Below, piece by piece: positions 1 to 21,357 of a DNA stretch of 64,000 bases. The first letter of the stretch is position 1. Each line of letters starts with the position of its first letter. Origin of the DNA: Scatophagus argus (lineage: Eukaryota > Chordata > Actinopteri > Scatophagidae); assembly GCF_020382885.2 (NCBI RefSeq), contig NC_058498.1, positions 9,398,501 through 9,462,500 of the forward strand. Direction: 5' to 3'. The notes beneath the pieces are model-generated. The model did not search any database, was not told the DNA's origin, and worked only from the letters and a program-made list of their open reading frames with translations. Made by a program: the position numbers and the translations under genes.

Positions 1-3000
1 CCTTCATAGTACTCGCCAAGTCCTTTAAGCGGATACATAGCCGCTCACGCTCCTTTTTCATGATCTTCCTGGGTGGTCTGGTGGTCACTGACTTTGTCGG
101 GCTTCTGGTCACAGGTTCCATCGTGGTCTCCTACCATGTTACACACTTTAATTGGCGCCAGTTAGATCCAAACTGCCACTTCTGCAACTTCATGGGTATG
201 TCCATGGTCTTCTATGGACTGTGCCCCCTGCTGCTTGGTGCCGCCATGGCTCTGGAGCGCTTCATTGGCATCAACTGTCCATTTGCACATTCCACTAGCA
301 TGCCAAAGAGACGGACAGTTTCCATGGTGCTAATGGTGTGGTTGATTGCTGGCTTCATAGCTTTGCTGCCTCTAACAGGCATTGGGAGCTACCACATGCA
401 GATGCCCGGCTCCTGGTGCTTTTTCAACATCAGCTCTGAGGGAAATGACCGTGCTTTCTCCCTGATCTTCTCCCTGGTCGGGTTGTTCTGCATCGCTTTG
501 TCATTTTTGCTGAACACAGTAAGCATTGTGACCCTGATCAAGGTGTGCTGCGGAGAGAACAGGACCCAGCGCCGCAGAGATCATGAAGTAGAGATGATGG
601 TTCAGCTCATCCTCATCATGGTCATCACTTCTGTCTGCTGGTGCCCCCTCCTGGTGAGTTTGTGTATTTTTTGCACCGTTTAAGCAAAATATGACTTTCA
701 CTACAACCACAAAGCTATCCATATTTTCAGTTCCCTTGTATGTCTATTTATCATATGTATATTTTGATCCTAACTTCTCCAGGTGTTTCATCAGATCTCA
801 AACTTTGACACAACATATCAGTACAACCACTTTAAGGTGGCTGGTTGAAAATTAAACATTCTTTCAGTTGTCATATTGCAAAGCACTGAGCAGTAGTGTC
901 CGCTAACTTGTGGGTTTCTCAGCTCTGAAAATGCCGAACAACAACCTTGTTTATCAGACTCTTGTTATCAGTGCTACCCTTTAACTCTTTGAACCATAAC
1001 GGGACATCACAAGGTCCTAAGCTCTGCTTCCCCTCTTTATGCTTCATTTCATCTTTGTAATGTAGCTTTCTAACTAGTGAAAGTGCCTCTGGTCTTACCC
1101 TGGATCAGATAGCCCCTTAATGCCTTACATCTCAGCTTTAGAGCATGACTGAAATCATTGCCTTTTAAGGAAGACTTCAGTTCATTACAACTTTTTGTGG
1201 CTCCAATTATTCATTCTGGTGGTTCTATTATTCACCATTGTAAGTGCTGTTATCATCGGGTTGTTCACATGTATGATTGTATGACAAAATGACAAATCAT
1301 ATTTTGTGCATGTCAGTGGAGCTACTTTTAGGATGTTGCAACATTCTCATATTTCAAAATTTACTGTCTTGAGTAAGATGCTAATTTGACCCAAAGAACA
1401 AGCCACAAAAATTAAATCAGCTGACTAACTGTTGTGTTTTTTTTTTTCCTTTGTTTTTTTTTGGGGGGGGGTTGCTGCTGTCATTGTTGTTGTTTTTTTA
1501 TATGTAATAAGCTGGAGTCTAGGCATTGCTCTCAGCCCAGTATGCAGAGTGACGAAATTTAGTATAAGAGCAAGAATAGGAGGGTCAAATCCCTCTGACT
1601 GGAGAACATGTTTTGTCTGCACCCTACACAGATATATATTCTGATGAGAGTGGTGGCTGCTGATCCTGTAAGAGGTGAAATTGTTTTGTTCCACATTCGA
1701 ATGGCCACCTGCAATCAGATATTTGACCCCTGGATATACATCACGTGTCAAGAGTCCAGGCTAAGGCGAGTAAAATGTAAAAGAAAACCTCTAAAGGTTG
1801 TAACAATAACATACATTTTCCACTGCTCACCCCCATCATAACTTTAGGCATGTCCTAAATATCTGCCAATAAAACTGGTGGATGGACTCAAGTATACATC
1901 ACCATTTACTCAGCTTTCATACCATTACGCATGTGCTCAAATTATCAATGGGAACATCTTGGTTTTGCTGCTGCTCTGTACACTTCATTCCATTCCTAGG
2001 CTGTTAATAAACGTGTCGCTTAAACAGTTTCAGCCCAATAATTTTGTTATTTTGGTTTTGGTTTATTGCCCTTAATTGCCTTTTCATTCCCTGAAACCAT
2101 CACAGATGGTTTCGGATAGCTAAACCCTGTCAGTTTAGTGATCTGTTGATTGTAGTTTTATTTAGTTACTCAAACATTTCATTGAAGCAAAGCTACAGAG
2201 ATACACACTGACAAAGTTGTTCAGGCTCAGTAATCGTGATGACACAAAATGTACTGTAGCCAGGGCGTAGAATCTTCCGGTAAAGCCTGATTTACACTTG
2301 CATGAAATAGCCTTGGTGTCAGTGAATAAAGCCATGAATGCTACCTTCTCTGAACGTGAAAGTTAGCCACTATAATTATACTTGCACCCTGGAAAACTGT
2401 GGTTGTATCAGATTCTGCACCTCTGCCTCTAAGAAAAGTTTGCCCAACTAAAACTGCGGTTTGCTCTTGAACATCTTAACACTTGCATGCAAACAGTTTT
2501 TTTTTAAACACTAAGAAGTGGATTTAGGTAACTGCTTTCCTTGCACTGCTTGGATGTAAACCACAGGAGAACAGTTTTTTTGATACCAGCTGAATTTGGA
2601 ACAGAGACAAACAATAAGCCAATTTGTCATTCCTAAAGGAGCTTGTTAGCATGTTTTGCCCCCACAAGAGACTGCTGGGAAAATGCTAATAAGGCTGTAC
2701 CTCACATAAAATGCTGCAGTTGAACTAAAGCTGTGGGGATAATCGTGTTGCCTCAGGAGGGCCATGGCAGAATTAGCCTGGTGTCAGTGGACTGTCCGTG
2801 TGCAATTTCAATATTAACCAATTTTTCCCCTTTCATTCCTAATCCTATCCTTACCACTCTTTTCCACTCTCTGTTGTCTGCTATCACTCTCCCACTCATT
2901 TCCTCCACCATTTTTTCCTGTTTTTGCCGCTTCATTACTTCATCCCTCTTTCTCTGTCTTTTTCCCTGCTTCCGTCCTTCTTCCACCAGGTCTTTATTGC

Positions 3001-3313
3001 GCAAACTGCACTGTTCGGAGGTCCTCTCCAGGTGAAATACCTACTGCTTTGGATACGCTTCGTCACCTGGAACCAGATCCTGGATCCGTGGGTATACATC
3101 CTATTTCGCAGGGCGGTTCTTAAGAGAATCTACCCCCGCTTTAACTGGTCTCAGGGCTCTACCATGAGCTTGTATCCGTCTTTCAGCAGCAAGGTCAGGA
3201 GGTTCACAAGGTCTTCATTTGGGAGTACCCAGGACACAGATGAAACATTAGAGACTGGGGAATCAAGTGCAACAGCCAACACTACATTGAAGACACCATC
3301 TCCTTCTACATGA
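1..3313 (+). CDS. tbxa2r: Thromboxane A2 receptor (prostanoid GPCR), 5'-truncated by the window
   Basis: Class A prostanoid GPCR that binds thromboxane A2/PGH2 at the cell surface and in mammals couples to Gq and G12/13. Two coding exons are visible: 1-653 (open at the left edge, frame starting at base 3) and 2990-3313, joined in phase 0 across gtgagt/ccaccag. The first runs from the end of TM1/ICL1 to TM6; the second holds ECL3, TM7 and the C-tail. Visible hallmarks are the TM3 cysteine (DPNCHFC), an E-R-F version of the E/DRY motif (ALERFIGI), the prostanoid ECL2 motif GSWCF, EVEMM before TM6, and TM7 IRFVTWNQILDPWVYILF with the conserved prostanoid arginine. The order and wording of these motifs fit TP better than EP1 or FP. 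The C-tail is Ser/Thr-rich. The N-terminus and TM1 lie outside the window. A second TM7 exon sits in the intron (see 1632-1841). The next gene, gipc3, is also its neighbour in human, which supports the identity. Confidence 0.9.
1632..1841 (+). CDS. tbxa2r: Alternative TM7/C-tail terminal exon inside the tbxa2r intron
   Basis: A 70-codon frame (stop included) follows a good acceptor (tgttttgtctgcaccctacacag) and starts in phase 0, so it can be joined to the donor at 653 in place of the 2990 exon. Laid beside that exon without gaps for its first 37 residues, it keeps the TM7 core: IRMATCNQIFDPWIYI against IRFVTWNQILDPWVYI. The prostanoid arginine, the NQ pair and DPWxY are all retained. The Trp before NQ is Cys, and the tail is different: short, basic (RLRRVKCKRKP) and without a Ser/Thr cluster. 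A stop at 1839-1841 is followed 26 bases later by AATAAA. It could be a working mutually exclusive last exon, or a decaying exon copy. The intact frame, splice site and core residues favour a working or recently working exon; transcript use is not shown. Confidence 0.65.
   Translation: MYILMRVVAADPVRGEIVLFHIRMATCNQIFDPWIYITCQESRLRRVKCKRKPLKVVTITYIFHCSPPS
1868..1873 (+). terminator. Poly(A) signal of the alternative tbxa2r exon
   Basis: AATAAA in the context gccaataaaactgg, 26 bases after the stop of the alternative exon. A second AATAAA lies near 2004. The canonical tbxa2r signal at 3444 sits in a similar context (accaataaaacgg). Confidence 0.5.
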
Positions 3314-3443
3314 TTGCTTGGATTTGAGTTGTTGCAGCAGACTAAATGATGTCATTGGTCTTGTAGTATGTTTTTGAATGTGTTTTCTAGCTGTGATGAG
3401 TATTCATATCAACTGTGACCAGTATACAAAGTAGGATTGCACC

Positions 3444-3449
3444 AATAAA
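3444..3449 (+). terminator. Poly(A) signal of canonical tbxa2r
   Basis: First AATAAA after the canonical stop codon, giving a 3' UTR of about 150 bases. Confidence 0.5.
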
Positions 3450-4044
3450 ACGGTTCATTTTATACCTTTGCTTTTGAAATATTAAGCAGTAATAGCAATG
3501 AAACTTTAATTTACAGAAAAGTGTAAAGGGAGAACAGGTACTGATTGAACACATGCTATGGATCAAACCTGCGATGTATTCATAAATACACTCCCTTTGT
3601 TCACATTTTGTCTGCCAAAACCGATTTAAGCTATTCACATACACTGCTCGTTCTAGATGTACTGTTCTTTTCAAGTACTTCAATGTTTTTTGAGTCTTGG
3701 ACATTCAAATAATGATTTCAAGGTCCAGTGAGTGGGATTAAGTGTAATCTAAGGGTGTGGTTGCTGTTTGCAGTCAACTGAACATCCCTCTTCTGTGTTT
3801 GGTTTAACCACTACAGAAACATAGCACTGCAACATGGAGGGACTCCCTTGGTAATTCCTAACTGTGACATCAAAACTTTTTATTTTATTTTAACCCAAAC
3901 CATTATCTTTTCCTAAACCTAACCAATTCTAATTGTGTTGCCTAAAACAAACCAGTCTGTGACATTAAACTGAAATTGTTTAACAAAATAAACACACACA
4001 CATAATAATTCATTTACTAAGTCGAAAATAAAAAGTCAGGGAAG

Positions 4045-4235
4045 ACTTCTGACCTGAGCAGTATGGTGGTTACTACTGTTGCCACACAGCAAGAAGATTC
4101 CACATTCGAATCCCAATCCCTGGGGCCTTCTGCGCAGAGTTTGCATGTTCTCCCTGTGCCTATGTGGGTTTTCTCCAGGAAATCCGGCTTCCTCCCACAG
4201 TCCCAAAACATGTATGTTTGGTTAACTGGTTGCTC
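4045..4235 (+). repeat. tRNA-derived SINE-like repeat
   Basis: The stretch reads like the widespread fish repeat of the type 'gtggttagcactgttgcc...gttcgaatccc...gcatgttctccctgtg...cttcctcccacagtcc'. A degenerate pol III A box (tggtggttactac) near 4062 and a B box-like ttcgaatccc near 4107 are visible. The family was recognised from memory and not searched. The long minus-strand open frame across it (4017-4358) is a shadow of the repeat. The rest of 3450-6620 between tbxa2r and gipc3 is AT-rich, with no supported gene other than the Tc1 remnant. Confidence 0.6.
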
Positions 4236-4814
4236 TCTCATAGGTGAAAGAACAAATATACAAATGATAGGGAAATAACATGCATGCAGAGCAGGGACTG
4301 AAATCTTCATGGAACTCACAGAAGCATGTGGTGCCACCTCCTGCAAAAGCAGTCCCATTTGATTGGAATACCATGTCAGAGATGTGCTTAAAAGTGAAAA
4401 TGATTAGACTAAAATTAAATATTGCTTAGACAACCTTATGCCTCCTATACAGTTTCCATTTCAAGAGTTCACATAACGTGTTACAATCCATGTATTTGAG
4501 TGTGAACTGTTTTGATGATGCATGTGAGTCAAACCAAACTTTTCAAACCTTGAAATTATCAACTTTTTTCAGAATCCCTGATTGAAATTCTGTTGTTCGG
4601 TCCTCATGTTTGCCAATATTAGATAAATAAAGAGAAATAATGAGACTGCGATAATTGTAATGAATTAAGTTGTGAATATGGACACAGACGGCTTGTTTTT
4701 TTGCTGTTCAGAAATGTGGCCAAAAATGTAACAGTAACAGTATTTAACTGAGATGTATTACATTGCATGAAACATCATAGTCTTTACATAAATGGTTGAA
4801 ATTCATCACAGTTA

Positions 4815-5254
4815 CACTATAGAGACAAAAGTATCAGGAAAGAGATTTTTGAGTGTTTCTTTCTTTGCCCATTCATGCAGTAGAGCATTTGTGAGGTCAG
4901 GTGCTGATGTTGGGCAAAAAGACCTGGCTTGCAGTCTGTATTCCAGTTCCAGCTGAGGTCAGGGCTCTGTGTAGGCCAGTCAAGTTCTTCCACACCAAAG
5001 TCATCCAACCATGTCTTTATGGACCTTGCTTTGTGCACTGGGGCACAGTCATGCTGAAATAGAAAAGGGCCTTCCTCAAACTGTTGCCACAAAGTTGGAA
5101 GCGTAGCATTATCCGAAATGTCTTCTTATGCTGAAGCAATAAGATTTCCCTTCACTGGAAGTAAGGGGCCAAGCTCAACCCCTGACAAACAGCCCCATAC
5201 CACTACTGAATTCAATGATAAAGAGAGTGTCCCAATACTTTTGTACATATAGTA
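4815..5254. mobile_element. Tc1/mariner-like element, internally deleted
   Basis: The ends are imperfect inverted repeats: cactatagagacaaaagtat on the left and its counterpart atacttttgtacatatagta on the right. Each end is flanked by TA, the target site of Tc1/mariner elements. About 440 bp remain of a typical 1.2-1.6 kb element. Inside is a decayed piece of transposase on the minus strand. A shorter relative with the same ends and matching internal words (aaagttggaagc.tagcatt) lies at 43655-43827. Confidence 0.7.
4817..5092 (-). pseudogene. Tc1-like transposase C-terminal fragment
   Basis: The 91-residue open frame contains the motif pattern QHDCAPVHKARSIKTWL...LDWPTQSPDL, which matches the second-Asp region and the WPSQSPDLNPIE region of Tc1/DDE_3 transposases. 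In place of NPIE it reads SWNWN, and the N-terminal DNA-binding domains and first catalytic Asp are absent. It is a non-functional remnant lying inside the 4815-5254 element. Confidence 0.7.
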
Positions 5255-6623
5255 TAGTATATGTAAAACAGTGCCTGACATATGCCATTTTGGTATTACT
5301 GATAGAAGATCTAAGAAAGTGTAATTACCGTCAAATCAAAATACCTTTTACTATCTTCTGTCTTTTAATTATACTTGTATTATATAAATGAAGAAGATCA
5401 TTGCAGGAATACATTGCATGATAAGTAATGTTTTCCCTTAATTTCAAACACTCCAATCTTACACTGTCAGAATACCCAAAAACAAAACAATTTTCTCATT
5501 TACAACTACTGGTGTCTGGCCATGAAGATAGCTTTAGATTAAATTGCCCAAATTTTGAGAGGTAAAATTCAGAGTTGTTGGATGATTCAAATTCAGTGTG
5601 GTGATACATGCTAAGTGTCACAGACAAATATAACATTATAAATATAATACATGACTCAAACAATCCTTTCTTTCTCTGTGTGATTACTCAGTCACCCAGC
5701 TAATTTCACACATAATTTGTTGTCATTGTTTTATCATTCATATATGTCAGACTCTCAATTACCAAATAAACCACTGAACCAGTCACTTATAATGGTGGAA
5801 ATGTTCCTCATTTTGACTTGTTTACAGTGAGATTTCATTACAAATGAAGTGTAAATGTTGGAAGGTGCTTGTCAGAAATGTGATTGTACATAAAATTAAA
5901 GGCTTTAGTAAAAACAAATGGGTTTTTCTGTTTAACACACAGAGGCTTGGCAATTATGATTTCAACCTTTTTTACTTACAGTTTAAACAATGTGCCAAAC
6001 ATTTTTTCAGGTTTTCATAATGAGTTTAAACCATATACAAAGTGTTAAAACAAAACATCAGAGAAATACTGTATCTAAAACTCTGTAGCCAGTGAGTGAA
6101 GTCAAGCCAAACTACATTTTGAAATTTGGCAGGTCAGTGAAAAAAATGACTTGAGTGATTCACATTGTGGCATGAGCCAGAAAACATGTAACTGTCATAC
6201 TCCAACATGTAGTTTGTTGCTTCCTTCATTTTACAGTAAATACTGTACTAGTAATGCAGTGACTATAAGAGAGGGCAGAAATATTAAACAACAATGATAC
6301 TAAAGATTCTGATCTATTATATTTACATTCTCTCATTCTAAACCAGAAAACTTTACTTATTTTAGAAAGGGCAAACTATAGCTACATAAATATACTGAAA
6401 AACACTGTATAACTTATAAAACATGCAAATAAACCTTGAACTTGTATAGGTTATTGGTAATGGAGAAGTAGGCTAATACGTTCTGACTTACGGATTACCC
6501 AAAAATGTCTCCTTGATTCCTTCCTGTTTCCTGGGAGGTTGGATGACTGTCCACTGTTTTGCAGCAATAATACATGTTAACCTGTCCTTTAGATTTTGCT
6601 CTAATTGCAGAAAGAACCCTCAT

Positions 6624-6629
6624 TTTATT
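6624..6629 (-). terminator. Candidate gipc3 poly(A) signal
   Basis: AATAAA on the minus strand about 255 bases after the gipc3 stop codon at 6885. Confidence 0.4.
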
Positions 6630-6884
6630 AACTTTTATCTTAAATCACAATGGAAATAAGCCCATACTTTTGCTACACTGCAATTTTCTGTGTTGTGTGG
6701 ATATTAGAAAGATTTGCCATTTTGAGTGATGATTATGAGCAAATTGCCAGTTTGACTGTTCAAAGGGAAATGGTTGAATTAACTGCAGCCCTTATCCTGG
6801 TTTTAAAGAGAGTTATTTAAAATGAATGTAAGGACTGAGAAGGCAACATTAACGGCTTATACACATTCTTAATGCCTTAAATGC

Positions 6885-16440
<9,556 letters not shown>

Positions 16441-19400
16441 TGGGCCCCAGCTATGGTACTCTTCTGAGAGCCTTGGTGGTGCACTGTTCTCTCAAAGAGA
16501 AAAATTCTGTCCTTCCCCTCGCTTACCTGGCCAACCACCCGACCAGCCAACCACCCAGAGCTTTGGAGTGAAGACGATGAATGAATTAGTGATGAGAGCA
16601 GCCTGGTAATATTAGCTGGAAGAGGCCAGCCAGACCCTGCTGGGTAGAAACCCAACACCCTTTGAGTTTAGGATTGAATGTATTACACCTGGGCCTCTGA
16701 CAGCTCACGCACAGAGAACACAAACACATCAGGTAGGGGTTTCTTTATACACACACACATGGTTAAGACTGTAATCTCTCCAATCGGTCTGGCTGCAAGA
16801 CATGATGCACATCCACCTTAAGTGCGAAAACACCTGCATATCAGCGAAACGATTTCCAAAGTGGGCCGCTTGGAGGTGACCACAGACAGTATTCCAGTGT
16901 TACAGGTAACATGATATCATTGCGAGTGAGGTGCCCGCCTACCCCCTTCACAATGAATGAAATTGGTCGTTGCTAGGGTGAATCCTTGGTGAAGCACTGA
17001 CCTTTTTGACCTGACAGATGAGCCACAGATACAGAAAACAACAATTAAAACTAGTCAACAGATGTTTAATTCATCTAGTTATCTGGTGCATTTTATCTTG
17101 GCAGGGTTTTTACATATCAGTTTCCAACTTGCCCAAAAGTGTGAACACATGACAAACAAACCCCTAAAATAATAATTTAACATACAATATATCTTGTTGA
17201 TGAACCTCTATAACTAACGATATTGTATATCTTTTTCATATCTATTCTTGGAAAAAGATATTTTTTAAAAACCAAGAAATGTAAAAAGATGCAACTGAGT
17301 ATCCAGAGATAAATTTGATACAGTTGGGCCCTAATTATTATGATTTTGTGAAATGAGTGAATACCTTTGACTGGGAACAAAATACCCAATATAAAAACAA
17401 TGGAAACAGTGTTAAGGAACTGCATAATGTATGACATTTACTCGATATCTCATATCTGAAACAGAAGGACTGATACTTGGTAAGGGAATTTCCAGTCATG
17501 AGCAGACCTGGAGCTTGAGCGGATTTCATTTGCAAACTGGGAAATTAAACATAGATGTTTTGTCAACAGTCTGTTTTTATTTTGAACACCCAAAAGCTGA
17601 AAAGCCACATCGTGATAAACACTTGCCATTTTGTTGTGCCATGATGATCTGTAGCTTTTAATAATTGTATTTGTCACACTTTTTCCAATGTGATGCATCA
17701 CTCATGTGCAAGTCAAGAAACCTTTTATGCCAGGACACAAAAATCTGTCTTCCTCTGTCTGGGTCTGGAAATTCCACATAAATTGCATTTTAAAATGCCA
17801 ACTGGGAATATGTCACCAACATTGTGATCCCATTGTAATTCCCTCCAGACAAAGATCCTTTCCAGTACAAGTATGTGTGATGTGGAAAGTTTGAGAGGCT
17901 CAAATTGTTGACTTATTTGATTTCCTGAAGTTAAAACTTTTTCCTATTTGAATGATATTGCCATTGTATGCTGTCATAACATAATACTTGGCTGTTTTTA
18001 CTAAATGTTTATTAAATCTCTTATCTCTCTAACCGAACAGTTTTTGGCCAAACTTAAACAAACAACGTTTATTATCATGTCAGTCTCATTTTAGAAAGGT
18101 GTTATGACCGGAAGGCTTTGCTTATCTCCCACAGACACAAAAAGGGAAGGCTTTGAAAGCCATTTTCAGACAAAAAAAAATTACATCTCTCTTTGTGCAA
18201 GTAGGGGTTCATCCTGCCATGTCCTTTTTATTCTGCTTCATAAGCATTTCTACACACCTGCACTGTAACGTGCATGGTTGCAGTTGTCTGTGCGTCACAG
18301 CCTCGTTTTTCCAGGCCAAGGTATTACCAGCCTCCCAAGGTCGATGTTTACTCCCGCAGCTGATAATGAGGATCTCTCTGGCAAAACATTCCTTTTGCAA
18401 TAGATAATGGGCAGTTCTCTCAACATACGGAGAGACGTACATGATAACCTTTGTATCTGTATTTGTATTTTTTAAGCAAACAGATGTCTACCTGAGGCGA
18501 CATCAGAGCTAACAGAGTGAATAAACAGGAGAGGATCTTTATTTAATGTTGTTCATTTTCAAAGTGGCTGTTGGCCACTTTGAATGGATCTCCACCCCTA
18601 ACATCTTAACATAAAGGTCTTTGTTGTTGATAGGTTCATAAGGCAACAAAAGCTGAGCTCAAAGTTATTTCTTTAAGTGTGAAAGCTGTGTGCTGCATCT
18701 TCTGAAATATTTAAAATTTCATTTGTTTGCGCTCTTCCATCAATACATTTCAAAAGGTATAGACTTGCTAATTCAACGTAGGTTGAAGGTGAAGACTTTA
18801 GATAACAAAAAGACAAAGTCCATATCTTTCGGGATTAATGTACATGAAACTGAATCTTTATAATAATAGCTCAGCAACATTACATGCAACCATTACACAA
18901 CAGTCTGCTAGGAAGTACAAGTGAAGGTAATAAGACCAGTAAATGAAAGCTAGAAAAAGTGTGTTTTTAAATTTGCCTTTCTTATGTGGATCTCACCTAA
19001 CTGGCTTTAAACAGATGGCTCAATGATGCCAAAGTCATTTACAAATATTGACTAGATCAAGAGGGAGTAATTCAGACCTGACATGACTCAGGATGTTAAT
19101 ATTAGCTTAATGTTTGGTTTTCAAGGAGCATTCACTGTGACAAACAGAGTGCTTACTTTATTCTTCTTAATTTTTTGTTGTTGTTTTGCTTTGATTTGTT
19201 TTATATATTTAAAAATATAGTTTTCATTTGGCAGTGACGGCCTACCGTGGAAAATGTGAATTTTACATCAATTTCATGTCTCACTGACACTCCTTGCCTC
19301 TCTGCAAATAAACTTGGGATTAATCAAATTACTTCAAACTAAATGACTCAACATGAAGCTGGGAGCTTTATGAATGGTCCTTGCGTGTTTCCCCACGTTG

Positions 19401-21040
19401 CCCAATTATTAGTACAAATGTCACACGGATGACTCAACACAGAAAAGCCTGCTATGGCCTACGCTGCATCAGCACCCCCTCGTTACATCACATACTTCCT
19501 TATGAGACGTGATTTCCGCCTCTCTATCTCTGTTTCCTGGCAGAGAGGGTGGATGGGAAGACCAGACGCTGGCTGCTGAAGGCCAGATTGTGTGTTTGCT
19601 TTGTCATGTGCCTCCTCTGTTCCTGGTGGCGTGGCAGCGCCTGAGCTGGCTAGCGATTAAAGGAGGTTTTCACTGCTAAGATTCATACTCAGCTGCTACC
19701 TACTAATGGCTTTTTTTCCATCTTTTTTTTTTTATTTTATGTGTTCAAGGTCTCTACCAGTAGAGGGATAAAACACTCTGGAGAAAGCTGTGTTGTCATC
19801 AGAGGTAGATGTGTTTCAGTGGTAACTCACAGATTTAACTCACACATTTCTCATTCTCAAGTAATGTATGAATGATCAAGACTCATACATGCGTCAATCT
19901 AAAAATCTCTCTAAGACTGTCATTCCTAAAATATCACTATTAAAAAAGAATTCCCAGTCCATACATGGGAGGAACCAAGAGAAGTTCGTTTTTAGCATGA
20001 TTAGCCATGCATTTTTTATTTATTTATCTATTTTATTTTAGTTGTTTTCACGTAAGGGAAAAAACTGTTTTCAGCCAGTAAAGATATACCTTTCTGCATT
20101 GGTAATACTATGGTCTATGCTATTACTCTGAGCTTTTCATACACAGCTACAGAAAACCCTCATTTAAAATATAATTGCTGTAGCAACTATCTCAAACCCA
20201 AGCTTGTAATATAAAACACTGTCCCAATAAATCATTCATTCATGGAGCATAGTCCATACACGTAAGGTAGTCACAAGACAACACATATAGTTTTACAGTG
20301 TGACTTGTAACATTTAAACTTTGGCCTTATGGCCTTGGTCTCATGACCATACGGTAAACTGTACCATTTGGTGCCACAGTTGTTGCCTTTTTCTCTGCTG
20401 GTAGTGGGAGGAAGGGTAGGGTGCAGCTTGGCCCTTCATTAGCCGCATTCACAATGCCGGGTGTTTCATGCTGTGACATTAAAATAAAAGCCACCAACTG
20501 TGAGCAGTTGACCAGTCCTCTGAGTCACTGGCCGGCCTCCATTTCTCTTCACAGGACAGGAACTAATACAGTACTATTTCTGCAACTGCTGTTATTGAAG
20601 GAATGTTGATTGGGGTTTGAAAGCACAGATTTTATATGTGTATCACATGCATATGAGAACATGCATGCTTTTTTGCCACTATTATTAATTTTGGTTATAG
20701 AATATAATATTCAGGATATAGGTTTACCTTCACATATTAAAATTCAGCTTTCTCCTTCAGAATGTAAAGCAATACAGTATGCAAACGGTACTGGCTATGC
20801 CCCACCCTATTGTTTCAGAATACTTATTTTCTCTGTAACATTATAAGAATATCCGATGTGGCACCTGAGACACTGTTGACAAACCAATGCGTAAGTTCTG
20901 TCCACGTGAAATGTTTAACATACATGTTAATTATTGATTAAAAACACTACACTAGCTCAATAATAACGCAGACTGTGTCTTTCATTGGTCTCAAGAAAGG
21001 CACTACCCGGATACCATATAAGGTAATGGGCGGTTGTCTT
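16441..21040. other. Intergenic space between divergent gipc3 and the GRAMD gene
   Basis: No coding exon could be supported. The first ~200 bases upstream of the gipc3 ATG probably hold its 5' UTR. A locally GC-richer patch at about 19440-19680 stands out from the AT-rich surroundings and could be a regulatory element or an untranslated exon. Several short open frames here lack family similarity and splice context. Confidence 0.5.
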
Positions 21041-21160
21041 GCACCAACCGTCCCGGTGTGATTGGAGGACCGATCTGACATGACCGTTTTTCTCGAATCG
21101 TCGCCACCGCTGATTGGTCGGCTGACTTGGTCCGATTTAAGCTCATTATCTTAATCAGCC
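21040..21160 (+). promoter_or_regulatory. Candidate promoter of the distal GRAMD first exon
   Basis: The 120 bases before the distal first exon are GC-richer than their surroundings. They contain two inverted CCAAT boxes (tgattggagg near 21059 and gctgattggtcgg near 21109) with the spacing typical of TATA-less vertebrate promoters. No TATA box was seen. This is inferred from motifs only. Confidence 0.45.
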
Positions 21161-21357
21161 GTGGATGAAGTAAAGAGGAAAAAAAGGAGAAGCCAAACAA
21201 GAACGGTGGAGTTTGGCGTGGAGCGTCGTTTCCCCAAGAACCGACGACCACTGGCTGAGGGAAGGATGCTTGAAAACAAGAGGGAGAGATTGAAAACCTT
21301 CCTCAGGAAGATCGACGAGAAAGCCATCGTCAGGATCAAGCACTTCATGAAAGAGAG
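21161..21357 (+). CDS. Distal alternative first exon of the GRAMD gene
   Basis: The frame is open from a stop at 21152-21154 to a donor, aaagagag|gtgagc, at 21357/21358. It ends in phase 2, the phase required by GRAMD exon 2 at 30075. The frame is very basic (KRKKRRSQTRTVEF, RLKTFLRKIDEKAI). The first ATG in frame is at 21266 (gaaggatgc), which would give a 30-residue leader beginning MLENKRERLK; codons before it would be 5' UTR. I do not recognise the sequence. It may be the distal first exon of the GRAMD gene or of an unrelated transcript; phase, strand and promoter-like upstream DNA favour the former. Confidence 0.45.

Noticed and set aside
4017-4358. 113-residue minus-strand open frame
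   Set aside because: It lies across the SINE at 4045-4235 and mirrors the repeat; no splice or protein-family support.
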